Shown here: piece after piece, positions 1 through 8,047 of the stretch
Layout: each line of letters opens with the position of its first letter
Position numbering within the stretch: position 1 is the first letter of the stretch
From: Shewanella indica
GTDB taxonomy: Bacteria; Pseudomonadota; Gammaproteobacteria; Enterobacterales; Shewanellaceae
Assembly (NCBI RefSeq): GCF_002836975.1
Contig: NZ_NIJK01000028.1
Location: 208-58,342 of the forward strand
Length of the DNA stretch: 58,135 nucleotides
Direction: 5' to 3'
Notes under the pieces: generated by a model
What the model was told of the DNA's origin: nothing
Database searches by the model: none
What the model saw: only the letters and a program-made list of their open reading frames with translations
Program-made: the position numbers and the translations under genes

Positions 1-200
1 TCGACTCAATGAATTCTGTTCGTATGAACACTCTTCATCGAGTTAAATCGTTTTGTCGATTTCTCAATGCCTGTGAGTGTCCACACAGATTGCTTGATAG
101 ATTGTTAAAGAGCAAAGGAAGCCAGCCAAACATCTTAGCTTAAAGCATTCGATGTTTGAACCTTTGACTTCCAGACCCTGTCGTGGGTCAGTGGTTGCGC
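1..200 (-). other. rRNA operon leader (upstream of 16S, gene outside window)
   Basis: Read on the minus strand, this stretch runs from an rrn promoter into a typical gammaproteobacterial 16S leader. It has the antitermination element TGCTCTTTAACAA (plus-strand 102-114) followed by the conserved leader text around 75-100. The 16S gene should begin shortly left of position 1 and is not in the window. A 16S-23S spacer would look similar near boxA, but the strong promoter immediately upstream argues for the leader. gmhB directly upstream of an rRNA operon is also the arrangement at E. coli rrnH. Confidence 0.85.
102..114 (-). promoter_or_regulatory. rrn boxA antitermination site
   Basis: The minus strand reads TGCTCTTTAACAA, matching the boxA sequence that recruits the NusB/NusE antitermination complex in rRNA leaders. 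It lies about 90 nt downstream of the predicted rrn promoter. Confidence 0.85.
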
Positions 201-228
201 ATTATAGGGAGCCTGAATTTTTGCGCAA
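201..228 (-). promoter_or_regulatory. rRNA operon promoter
   Basis: On the minus strand there is a -35 hexamer TTGCGC (plus 223-228), a 16-bp spacer and a perfect -10 TATAAT (plus 201-206). A GC-rich GCGC discriminator follows. The 16-bp spacer and GC discriminator are typical of stringently controlled rrn P1 promoters. The upstream stretch (about 235-260) is AT-rich and could act as an UP element. Confidence 0.85.
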
Positions 229-304
229 CCCCTAAAAGGCGATTTTTCTTATCAAAGTCTTCAAGTGTTCACTATTGCGCCAAGGCGCGCACTAATCGAC
301 CAAC

Positions 305-859
305 TCAGGCCAATGATGCCAAGTATTTAGGTACATCGGCAATGCTATCCAGTACTACGCTCGCCTCATCCATAGCTTCCTGAGTCACCTCTTTACCACT
401 TCTGACCAGGATCCGCACCGGGATCCCCGCCGCTTTGGCAGCGCGCATATCATCGGCCTTGTCACCGACCATTACACTGGCGGCAAGTTCCAGCTTAAGG
501 AAACTGGCTGCACTGTTGATCATTCCCGCCTTGGGTTTACGACAGTCACAATCCTGTTTGTATTCACCTATGCCCTTCTCCGGGTGGTGCGGGCAGTAAT
601 AGATGCCATCGAGATCCACCCCCTTGTCGGCAAAGTTCCAATCCATCCATTCGGTGAGACTGGCAAACTGATCTTCAGTGTAGAGCCCACGGGCAATACC
701 TGACTGATTGGTCACCACCACCAGCTTATAGCCTTGGCACTTCAACGCCAGGCAAGCATCGAAGACACCTTCAATATATTCAAAATCATCTATTTGATGT
801 ACATAGCCGTGATCGACATTGATTACACCATCTCTATCCAAAAAAACCGCTCGGTTCAC
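305..859 (-). CDS. gmhB: D-glycero-beta-D-manno-heptose-1,7-bisphosphate 7-phosphatase
   Basis: This HAD-superfamily phosphatase acts in ADP-heptose synthesis for the LPS inner core, in the cytoplasm, removing the C7 phosphate of heptose bisphosphate. The 184 residues start with the DxD catalytic loop (LDRDGVIN, Asp8 and Asp10). The family's zinc site is present (CPHH at 89-92 and CDC at 104-106), followed by the HAD motif with GDKADDM near the C-terminus. Length matches the family. The gene lies upstream of and codirectional with the rRNA operon promoter, with no other gene between. Confidence 0.93.
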   Translation of the reverse strand: MNRAVFLDRDGVINVDHGYVHQIDDFEYIEGVFDACLALKCQGYKLVVVTNQSGIARGLYTEDQFASLTEWMDWNFADKGVDLDGIYYCPHHPEKGIGEYKQDCDCRKPKAGMINSAASFLKLELAASVMVGDKADDMRAAKAAGIPVRILVRSGKEVTQEAMDEASVVLDSIADVPKYLASLA

Positions 860-961
860 TGTTTGCCTCCCAGAAAGCGAATGGCAATATTATTCCACTC
901 ATTGCGGCAAAATGCACTGTGAGAACAGGCTTATGTTGTGAGCTTGACGGCAGAGGATAAG

Positions 962-984
962 AAAAACCGGGCATTGGAGCCCGG
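962..984 (-). terminator. Terminator of the ydhYVW-like operon
   Basis: On the minus strand a 6-bp GC stem (CCGGGC / GCCCGG, loop TCCAAT) is followed by TTTTT. It lies about 70 nt beyond the stop codon at 1053 and just after the larger hairpin at 1001-1048. Confidence 0.75.
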
Positions 985-1000
985 GATAGGTGCCTCGCCC

Positions 1001-1048
1001 GGATGTCTGATGCTCGGGAGCACGCCCGCAGGGAGGCATCAGACATCC
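1001..1048 (-). other. Long 3'-UTR stem-loop
   Basis: GGATGTCTGATGC (1001-1013) is perfectly complementary to GCATCAGACATCC (1036-1048), giving a 13-bp stem. The loop can form a further 4-bp CGGG/CCCG stem. It begins a few bases after the stop codon of the 174-aa gene and has no T-run, so it is more likely an mRNA 3' stabiliser or a dispersed palindrome than the terminator itself. Confidence 0.7.
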
Positions 1049-1052
1049 AGAC

Positions 1053-1577
1053 TCAGCATGACCATTCAAACGGGTCGTAATCAGCGAGCACTCTGGCATA
1101 CTCAGGACTCAGACCATCGGTGGAGAAGTAATACCCCTTGCCATCGTTGCCTATGTCATAGCGTATGTCGTCATATTCCGGCATCGCCAATAACTGTTGT
1201 TGCAGCGCCTGCTGCGCTTCGGCATCCAAGCTATAAGGGGGATAGCCCAAAACCGAAGCCTCAAGCACAGCGGTATGGCGACAACTGGCTTCGCGTATCT
1301 GCTGCGCCAGGGTCGAGGCAACTTCCCCACGTTGCAGTGCCAACCAACGGTTGGCATAACTGTCTACCATGTAACGGTCTGAATAGAAGAAGTGTTCTCC
1401 CTCTGATACACGCATCTTCAGGTCCCTGTGTTCAGGCGCCAGAATCAAACGGATATACTCTTGCACCGCATCCACAGTCTTCTCTGAGTCATCCCCCGCC
1501 ACAGCCAACAGCTGCGGCAGGGAAACCAGGCGTCCGTGCTGGCTGAACAACCGGATAAAGTCCACCAGTTCCAGCAT
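1053..1577 (-). CDS. YdhW-like protein of AOR cluster
   Basis: This 174-residue soluble protein has no signal peptide, membrane segment or cysteine cluster. It is identified mainly by position: it is the third gene after a ydhY-type ferredoxin gene and a ydhV-type oxidoreductase gene, where E. coli has ydhW. Four bases separate its ATG (1577) from the stop of the upstream gene, so translation is probably coupled. It is somewhat shorter than I recall for E. coli YdhW. The biochemical role is unknown; an accessory or chaperone role for the oxidoreductase is a guess from the context. Confidence 0.6.
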   Translation of the reverse strand: MLELVDFIRLFSQHGRLVSLPQLLAVAGDDSEKTVDAVQEYIRLILAPEHRDLKMRVSEGEHFFYSDRYMVDSYANRWLALQRGEVASTLAQQIREASCRHTAVLEASVLGYPPYSLDAEAQQALQQQLLAMPEYDDIRYDIGNDGKGYYFSTDGLSPEYARVLADYDPFEWSC

Positions 1578-1580
1578 GCT

Positions 1581-3704
1581 TTATCCCGGCAACAAGCCAC
1601 GGGCCTCCAGCGCATCGGCTGCATAACCCAGGCCGAATTTTTCCAGGGTTGATCTCAGTGGTGCCCCGGTTTGCCTGTCCCAACCAAAATCGTCATAGAA
1701 CATATCCAACGCCTTTTGAACATCGTCCCTGTCCATCTTGATGGTGCCTTCATCGCCGAAGGCCTTGTCGGGGTCCAGGTCGTAAACCCAATCGCAGAGC
1801 ACATCGTGCTCATTGCGCATATTGATCTCATTCATTTGAATCATGGTCAGCGCCCGGTGCAGATGCAGTACCCGCTCGGCCATAAAGTCAAGCTCAGTCT
1901 CAGTCACTTCTTTACCTGTAACCAGAGAGAACATCTGGGATTCTATAGTGCTGTCTCCGCGGTAGTTACGATTCTTGTCCGGCGAAGCCAGCAAGGGGAA
2001 CATCCAGTTACAGAGAGTCAATGAGTCGTGCAGCACGTTTTTCACCAAAGACCACTTGGCAAACTTAACCTTGGCCGGGTTTATTGGGGTATACCATTTC
2101 ACCTTATCAAAAGCACCTTCGCCCCAGAATTCGGCGGCTATGGTTTCTATCATGTCCTGAGGCAAGCCACAGTTAACAATATTGATATGGGAGTGACACT
2201 GAGCATCGCGGTTGAACACCATATTGATCAGGGTGCCCACCTGCCCTGCGGTCTCACTGGCATGGTGCACAGCGGCGTTGGTCTTCTTATTGAAAATTTT
2301 CACCGAGGATTCTTTGTGGATATCCCAATAACCGAGATCCGGATTACGTCCATCCAGTTTCCAGCGCTCAATCAGATCCGACATGCCATCGGCCATATGG
2401 GCAATTTCCCCTTCGCGATAGGCGATACGGCGGTAAAAATCGATAAGAAACGCCGGATCTTTCTTGTCCCACAGATCCCATGGGATGCTGTCAAACTCCT
2501 CTTTAGGCAACAGATATTGGAACATATCGTGTTTTTTAAGATATTTGAACAGGTGCGAAATCAGACCATAGTTACACCAGATGCCATAATCGTCGATCAG
2601 GTTGCCCCCCAGAGCACCTGTCATCGCATGTTCTTCCGAGCCCTTCTTGGTATCCATCAGATACTGAGGCGCCAGGAATCCCATGCAGACGTTGGAGATA
2701 TGTTCGCTCTTACGACCATATTTCTGTTTCAGCTCAGGCACCTTGAGTTCACAGAAGCAGCGAATGGGGCAGGCATGACAGCCACCGGTACGCTTCATCC
2801 ATTTGTTGGCGTACTCTTCACCAAAGTACATCTCGGCCATTGAGGTACGGAAGCCTACCTTGTTACGTTCATTCCACGGCACCTCGCCCAGCTCAATCTG
2901 CTGATCCGACTGCCCCCATTTGAGCCCCGGACGCGCTTTCCAGCGGCTGATACCATTGGAATATTCGGCCCAGGATTGCGGAGTTGAAGGCACAACCCCT
3001 TGGTTGTTGGCACCTATTATCCCCAGAATATGGTCATCGAGCCGACGCATGTTGGCATTATCGGCGGCAATAGCCACAGCCCCTGTGCCTATGATGCCTA
3101 TCCCTTTAAAATTCTTTGACCCGAGCACGGCACCATGCCCACCGGCAGAATGCCCTCCCTGAGTCATAATCACTGACAGCGGCACCTGATTCTCCCCCGC
3201 CTGGCCTATGGCAGCCACCTGGGCATTGGGGCCCATCATTTCGGCTATCATGGCGTGGGTATCAAAAATCCCCTTACCCCAGAGCGCGGCGGCTGATTCC
3301 AATGTAACTTTACCGTCTTCAACTCTGAGCCATACAGGTGCGGCGGCGCGACCTTCAATGGCGATGGCATCAAATCCGGCATATTTCATTGCCGGTGAAA
3401 AATGACCACCGAAATGTCCATCAGAAATCAGATGATCTTTAATCACCGGGCTGCGGGAAGTAATAGTTGTACGACCAGTACAAATCACCCCAGAACCGGT
3501 TAGCGGGCCGGCGGAGAATACAATAATATTTTCAGGATCTGTGGCCTTGATATTATCTTTATGGCCATCCCAAAGAATCTTATAGCCTATCCCCATACCA
3601 CCAATATAATCATGATACTTATCTGTTGACTCTGTTGTAATATCACCGGTTGTTAAATTAACTCTTAATACTTTACCGGCCCATCCGCCAAGTTTATCTG
3701 TCAT
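1581..3704 (-). CDS. YdhV-like aldehyde:ferredoxin oxidoreductase family enzyme
   Basis: This 707-residue member of the AOR family binds a tungsten or molybdenum bis-pterin cofactor and one 4Fe-4S cluster; E. coli YdhV is reported as a molybdopterin enzyme of this family. The N-terminal AOR domain (WAGKVLRVNL at about 8-17, SRSPV at about 82-86) is followed by the cluster motif CHACPIRC at about 308-315. A further cysteine at about 576 could complete the site. No Tat or Sec signal is present, so it should be cytoplasmic. The substrate is not known for this subfamily. It is the second gene of the operon, 14 bases after the ferredoxin gene. Confidence 0.85.
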   Translation of the reverse strand: MTDKLGGWAGKVLRVNLTTGDITTESTDKYHDYIGGMGIGYKILWDGHKDNIKATDPENIIVFSAGPLTGSGVICTGRTTITSRSPVIKDHLISDGHFGGHFSPAMKYAGFDAIAIEGRAAAPVWLRVEDGKVTLESAAALWGKGIFDTHAMIAEMMGPNAQVAAIGQAGENQVPLSVIMTQGGHSAGGHGAVLGSKNFKGIGIIGTGAVAIAADNANMRRLDDHILGIIGANNQGVVPSTPQSWAEYSNGISRWKARPGLKWGQSDQQIELGEVPWNERNKVGFRTSMAEMYFGEEYANKWMKRTGGCHACPIRCFCELKVPELKQKYGRKSEHISNVCMGFLAPQYLMDTKKGSEEHAMTGALGGNLIDDYGIWCNYGLISHLFKYLKKHDMFQYLLPKEEFDSIPWDLWDKKDPAFLIDFYRRIAYREGEIAHMADGMSDLIERWKLDGRNPDLGYWDIHKESSVKIFNKKTNAAVHHASETAGQVGTLINMVFNRDAQCHSHINIVNCGLPQDMIETIAAEFWGEGAFDKVKWYTPINPAKVKFAKWSLVKNVLHDSLTLCNWMFPLLASPDKNRNYRGDSTIESQMFSLVTGKEVTETELDFMAERVLHLHRALTMIQMNEINMRNEHDVLCDWVYDLDPDKAFGDEGTIKMDRDDVQKALDMFYDDFGWDRQTGAPLRSTLEKFGLGYAADALEARGLLPG

Positions 3705-3718
3705 TTTCTATTACCTCA

Positions 3719-4363
3719 TTAACCGATCAGGCCAGTATATTTTTCATATTGTTCGAGTGCAGCTTCCGCCTGTTCCCAGGTATAAAACTTAATCGCACCG
3801 GTTGGACAAACCTGGGCGCAAGCCGGTTCGCCCTGACACAGGTCGCATTTCACGGCTTTCATTTTGCTACGCACAACTTTGATCACTTGTTGCGGACATT
3901 TATCGGCACAATAACCACAGCCGACACAGCGCTTTTCATCTATCACTTTAGCGCCGGTTTCCGGATGAGTTGAAATAGCCTGCTGCGGACAGACCTCTGT
4001 ACAAACCTCACAATGGCGACAAGTGGCCGGCACCACAGTGCGATCGCCGCACTCACCCCGCTGCTCTGTGTAATTGAATTGCACACCATGAGGCCCATAG
4101 TTCATGTTGTGTTCGACTTTGACCCTTGCCAGGGTTGGGCTGCAATCACCTTCATGGTTCCAGCCACAGGCGATTTCACAGCGACGGCAACTGACGCAGA
4201 TAACCGGATTAACCACCATCAATCCACCGGGTAACACCTCAACCTTTTCATCGCTGTCGTTGTCGCTGCCACAACCGGTAAGAAAGCTGATAAGCGTTCC
4301 ACCATAGACAGTGCCTACGGCAGCTCCCATACTCCCTTTCAGCATTCCTCGTCTGGTAATCAT
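3719..4363 (-). CDS. YdhY-like Tat-exported multi-[4Fe-4S] ferredoxin
   Basis: This 214-residue electron-transfer subunit has four cysteine-rich segments (CVSCRRCEIAC at about 56-66, CRHCEVCTEVC at about 115-125, CVGCGYCADKC, and CDLCQGEPACAQVC), consistent with four 4Fe-4S clusters as in DmsB/HybA-type proteins. The N-terminus carries a twin-arginine motif (RRGMLK) and then a hydrophobic stretch ending LTGC followed by SDND. That reads as a lipobox, so it may be a Tat-exported lipoprotein. It is the first gene of the operon and divergent from the cytochrome gene at 4705. In E. coli the corresponding operon is activated by FNR under anaerobiosis. Confidence 0.85.
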   Translation of the reverse strand: MITRRGMLKGSMGAAVGTVYGGTLISFLTGCGSDNDSDEKVEVLPGGLMVVNPVICVSCRRCEIACGWNHEGDCSPTLARVKVEHNMNYGPHGVQFNYTEQRGECGDRTVVPATCRHCEVCTEVCPQQAISTHPETGAKVIDEKRCVGCGYCADKCPQQVIKVVRSKMKAVKCDLCQGEPACAQVCPTGAIKFYTWEQAEAALEQYEKYTGLIG

Positions 4364-4704
4364 ATTGCGTTCCTTAATTAGTTTAAGAAATATTATTTAA
4401 ATATGCATACACCAAAAACCCGACGACTCATGCTAATTAAATCCAGACATTTTTTCCCAATCTGAGTCACATTTACTCACAGGTAAGCCAGCCAATCTCA
4501 TTATCTAAAACCATAATCAAATATTAAAATTACAATCTTCTCAAAATAGAAAAATACAACTTAGACTGAATCTGCACTTATCAGTTATAGCTGGAACATA
4601 TTGACGATGGTCACAGACAAATTATTCAAATCAAATAGATTAAGCCTCGCATACATTCCTAATTAGAAATCCCGACAGAATCTAAAAACTTAAAGGAATG
4701 GGAA
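4364..4704. promoter_or_regulatory. Divergent promoter region, ferredoxin operon / cytochrome
   Basis: This 341-bp AT-rich intergenic region must hold the promoters of both the ydhY-like operon (minus) and the undecaheme cytochrome (plus). No gene was found. The best regulatory match is the CRP/FNR-like site at 4600-4615. A good Shine-Dalgarno (AAGGAA, 4692-4697) precedes the cytochrome ATG. Confidence 0.6.
4600..4615 (+). promoter_or_regulatory. Candidate CRP/EtrA(FNR)-like site
   Basis: The sequence ATTGACGATGGTCACA matches the CRP pattern TGTGA-N6-TCACA at 8 of 10 positions (perfect right half). Within it, TTGAC-N4-GTCA also resembles an FNR half-site pair. It lies 90 bp upstream of the cytochrome start and about 240 bp upstream of the divergent ferredoxin gene. 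Shewanella uses CRP and the FNR homologue EtrA for anaerobic respiration genes. This is a motif match only. Confidence 0.4.
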
Positions 4705-7032
4705 ATGATGAAATTCAAGCCTAAAAACGCCTGGTGGAAACTATCTCCACTGGTGGTTTGCTTATTGGCTGCATGTTCCGATGGCGATGACGGCCAGGTG
4801 GGTCCTCCGGGAGAAGTGGGGATCAATATTGCCAAAGCCAAATCACTGCAGGCCAATATCGAAGCCGTAACCATAGATGAGCAAACCCGGGTTTCGGTCG
4901 ACTTTTTCTTAAGCGACGCCAACGGCGTTGCCGTGACCGGACTGGAACAACTGGAGCAGGTATCAGCCTTGGCCATGGGCATAGCCAAGCTGGGCAGCGC
5001 CCAGCCCATGTACGGCGATTCAAAGCCGGCAGAGGGGCGCTATGAGATAAGCCGCGCTCCCCAATGGATAAGCTATATCAATAAACTGGTTGAGCCGGGG
5101 ACAGGTGCCACAGCCCAGGCCGCAGCGCAGTGGCAAGCCGGGATTGAGAGTGACTGCAAACTCGACTGCCTGCAGAGCCTGGGCCAGGGGCGTTACCGCT
5201 ATCAATTCAGCAAGACGCTCAATCAATACCCAAGCTTTGAAGGGCTCGATACCCATTACGAGAGTGACAAGACTCACAGGGTCTATCTGGAACTCAAGCC
5301 CGCTGCCGACAGCTCACTGAGCAGCATGCTGATCAACAGTGTCTATGACTTTATTCCGGCAACCGGCCAAGCCGCCGCTACCGAAGACAGCCGGGTATTG
5401 ATAGATCAGCAGCAGGCCTGCTATCGCTGCCACGGCAGTGACAGGGATAACAGTGAGGCGCGTTTGTTGATGCACGGCAGCAAGCGTTTTGCCTTTGAAG
5501 GCTGCGTCATGTGTCACACCAGTTACTCGGGCGACCCAGAAACCGGCTCGGCGCTTGATATGGCGACCCTGACTCACAAAATTCACCAAGGCGAGTACAA
5601 GGTCGTTGGCTATCAGGGCCATGAATATGACTACAGCCAATTGCACTATCCCGGTGATATCAAGGATTGTAACAGCTGTCATATTCCCGATGCGGCGCCG
5701 CAGGCCAACCAATACTTTATTCCCGGCAATAACAGCTGCCTGAGCTGCCACAGTAAAGATGCCCCGGATGACTGGAATGGCAGCGCCAGTGCTTTATTCC
5801 ACGATAGAGAACTCTTCCCCAGAGGCTGGCAACAAAGCTGCTCAGGCTGCCATCCGGATGCCAGCAACCCAGAGGGCGCGGGTAAAATCCACCTGAGCCT
5901 TGGCAGGACAAGCAAACTCATCAAACAGGAGTACGCCTTTGCGATCTCCTCCGCCGCTATTGATGGCGACAAGCTGAGTATCAGCCTGGATTTTCGCAGT
6001 CAAGGCCGCCTGCCTGCAGACGATCCGGCCATTGAGTCTTTGTGGCTGACCGTCAGTGGCGATCCTGAGCCGCTTAATCGTCCGCTCAACAATGGTCAGC
6101 GCAAGATTTGGAATTTGACCAACCCTGGGGATGACGTCACCCTGGCCATGCAGGGGCACAGTCTCAACGCCGCCATAGGCCCGCTTCAGATAGCGGATTT
6201 CGGTGAGCCGGACAAGACTCAAGTTCGGGCAAAACTGGTTGTCTGTGCCGATCCCAATACAGGTTTTGCGGTGGCTTGCGATACCAGCTCTACCCGAATC
6301 GAAGTGATTGCCGCTAACCCCTTGTCGCTCATCGGCGCCCCGGCGAGCAGCAAAGCCATTGCCGATGAAACCGCTTGCCAGCGCTGTCATGACAACGATA
6401 TGCAGCAGCGGGTTGTCAGTGCTCATACTCTGGCCAGTCATTTCCAGCCAGGTAATGACAGTTGCGGCAGTTGTCATGCGCCTCAAGGTGCCACGGCGCT
6501 GACCGACAAGAGCTGCAACGACTGCCACAACAATGACACCAATATGTACTTAAATGCCGGGCTGAAACACACTCCGGGCATGGAGCAGATAAAAGCTGTC
6601 CGTACCCTGAATAACAGCCTGAATTACAGGGAAATGGTGCATTCGCTGCACAGTGGTACCCGTACTGTGGCCGGTATGGGTGGCGATCGAGAAACAGCCA
6701 CTTATCCCAAGCCAGCCAATGATTGCCGCGCCTGCCATAGCAAGGGTCAACTTACATTGGATGGACTGAGCCAGAGCGCCTCCGTGTTGGTCGCCACTCC
6801 CGGCGCCACCGAGAAAGGCCAAATAGCCGAGTATTCTCCCACAGTTGCAGCCTGTGGTGGTTGCCATGTCCAGGTGGACGATTGGGCCAGCCATGCCGAA
6901 GCCTTCGGTGGCGTTTTCCAAAAGGATGCCAGTGGTGGACCTGTATATCTGAGCGGCAGCGAAAGCTGCGCCATCTGTCATGCCGAGGGACGTAATAACG
7001 GTGTCGACAAGGTACACGGCCTCGGGGATTAA
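4705..7032 (+). CDS. Undecaheme outer-membrane c-type cytochrome, UndA-like
   Basis: This 775-residue lipoprotein has a signal peptide with lipobox LAAC (Cys24), so it should be anchored in the outer membrane and probably surface exposed. There are eleven CXXCH heme sites: five between about residues 239 and 383, and six between about 558 and 759. Each group is preceded by a heme-free beta-rich region. That split-domain plan is that of the MtrC/MtrF/OmcA group, and the 5+6 count matches UndA rather than the decaheme members. Such proteins pass electrons from the MtrAB conduit to minerals or soluble acceptors. No mtrA, mtrB or omcA is adjacent, so it is an orphan here. A UUCG-loop terminator follows. 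Confidence 0.9.
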   Translation: MMKFKPKNAWWKLSPLVVCLLAACSDGDDGQVGPPGEVGINIAKAKSLQANIEAVTIDEQTRVSVDFFLSDANGVAVTGLEQLEQVSALAMGIAKLGSAQPMYGDSKPAEGRYEISRAPQWISYINKLVEPGTGATAQAAAQWQAGIESDCKLDCLQSLGQGRYRYQFSKTLNQYPSFEGLDTHYESDKTHRVYLELKPAADSSLSSMLINSVYDFIPATGQAAATEDSRVLIDQQQACYRCHGSDRDNSEARLLMHGSKRFAFEGCVMCHTSYSGDPETGSALDMATLTHKIHQGEYKVVGYQGHEYDYSQLHYPGDIKDCNSCHIPDAAPQANQYFIPGNNSCLSCHSKDAPDDWNGSASALFHDRELFPRGWQQSCSGCHPDASNPEGAGKIHLSLGRTSKLIKQEYAFAISSAAIDGDKLSISLDFRSQGRLPADDPAIESLWLTVSGDPEPLNRPLNNGQRKIWNLTNPGDDVTLAMQGHSLNAAIGPLQIADFGEPDKTQVRAKLVVCADPNTGFAVACDTSSTRIEVIAANPLSLIGAPASSKAIADETACQRCHDNDMQQRVVSAHTLASHFQPGNDSCGSCHAPQGATALTDKSCNDCHNNDTNMYLNAGLKHTPGMEQIKAVRTLNNSLNYREMVHSLHSGTRTVAGMGGDRETATYPKPANDCRACHSKGQLTLDGLSQSASVLVATPGATEKGQIAEYSPTVAACGGCHVQVDDWASHAEAFGGVFQKDASGGPVYLSGSESCAICHAEGRNNGVDKVHGLGD

Positions 7033-7052
7033 GCCTCATTGCCTTATCGGCC

Positions 7053-7077
7053 AAAACGGCGCTTCGGCGCCGTTTTT
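7053..7077 (+). terminator. Rho-independent terminator after the cytochrome gene
   Basis: A perfect 10-bp stem AAAACGGCGC / GCGCCGTTTT closes a TTCG tetraloop, with a T-run on the plus strand. The A-run on the other side makes it potentially bidirectional. It starts about 20 nt after the stop codon. Confidence 0.9.
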
Positions 7078-7267
7078 ATATGCAGTTTTTATCAATTCAG
7101 GAGCTCAAACCTGCCAATCCGACACAGCTGCCATGATAGCGCCAACTGAGCACTGCTCTGCTCGAAATCCACCATCATCTTGATCGATGCAGAAACAGGA
7201 AGCCCTAGTGGTTTCCCTTTATTTATCTGAATATTCGCTGTAGTCTTAATCGGATCAAAACCGAATA

Positions 7268-7277
7268 ACGTATACAA
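7268..7277 (+). promoter_or_regulatory. Candidate GntR/FCD operator
   Basis: ACGTATACAA (TTGTATACGT on the other strand) resembles the TTGTATACAA-type operators of FCD-subfamily GntR regulators. It sits 11 bases before the regulator's ATG, where binding would give autorepression. The evidence is a motif match only. Confidence 0.3.
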
Positions 7278-7288
7278 AGACGGGATCT

Positions 7289-7960
7289 ATGAGTCGAACT
7301 ACCCCCATCGTTCATAAAACGCGCACTCAGGTTGTGGTCGAAGTGTTGCGGGAAAAAATTCTTTCAGGGGAAATCGCAGCCGGTGAACCGTTGCGTCAAA
7401 GCGCCCTGGCAGAAGAGATGAATGTCAGCCGGATTCCGGTCAGGGAAGCCCTTTTGCAACTGGAAGCCGAGGGGTTGGTCAAGTTTGAAGCCCATAAAGG
7501 CGCCACGGCTACCGAACTATCGGTTGAACAAGTCAGCGAGTTATTTGAACTCAGAGCACTGATTGAAACTGATCTCCTTGCCAAAGCCATTCCAAACCTG
7601 CAGGATGAAGATCTGCGTCAGGCCGAAGCCGTACTGGACAAACTGGAATCCGCCTTTAAACAGGATGATGCCGTGGGCAGTTGGAGCGAACTCAACACAG
7701 AGTTCCACACAAGTTTGTACCGCGCCGCCAACCGTCCCCATACCATGGAAGTCGTACATGGTCTGAACACCAACTGTGATCGCTATATCCGCTTACAGTT
7801 GTTGCTGACAGGCGGGATCCCCCGAGCCGAACAGGATCACAGGGATCTACTGCAATTATGTCGGCAAAAGAAAATAGATGAGGCCGTGGTCCTGTTGAGG
7901 GCCCACATACTGCACGCTGCCAATGCCATTCGCGAATTGGTAGCCCAACAGGTGAGCTGA
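7289..7960 (+). CDS. GntR-family transcriptional regulator, FCD subfamily
   Basis: This 223-residue DNA-binding regulator has an N-terminal winged helix-turn-helix (about 12-75, with SRIPVREALLQLEAEGLV as recognition region and wing). The C-terminal FCD ligand domain (about 85-215) contains metal-site candidates ELNTEFH, the His of EQDHRDL and the His residues of RAHILHA. FCD regulators typically bind small carboxylates. The nearest codirectional gene is the FabH-like synthase 87 bp downstream, a possible target. The ATG at 7289 follows a GGGA Shine-Dalgarno. The ligand is unknown. Confidence 0.88.
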   Translation: MSRTTPIVHKTRTQVVVEVLREKILSGEIAAGEPLRQSALAEEMNVSRIPVREALLQLEAEGLVKFEAHKGATATELSVEQVSELFELRALIETDLLAKAIPNLQDEDLRQAEAVLDKLESAFKQDDAVGSWSELNTEFHTSLYRAANRPHTMEVVHGLNTNCDRYIRLQLLLTGGIPRAEQDHRDLLQLCRQKKIDEAVVLLRAHILHAANAIRELVAQQVS

Positions 7961-8047
7961 AAAATCACGACCCTTTCCAAGCAATAGCGCTTTAGTTGTC
8001 CAAAAGACAGATCTGGCTTCTGTCTTTTTATTTTGAGAGTAAATTCA

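Noticed and set aside
938..1546. 202-codon ORF opposite the YdhW-like gene
   Set aside because: It runs through the terminator and stem-loop at 962-1048 and has low-complexity composition; it is a shadow.
2028..2843. 271-codon ORF opposite the YdhV-like gene
   Set aside because: It lies wholly inside a clear AOR-family gene and has no Shine-Dalgarno or recognisable domain.
7092..7277. 61-codon minus-strand ORF upstream of the GntR gene
   Set aside because: No Shine-Dalgarno, no recognisable features, and it covers the probable regulator promoter and operator.
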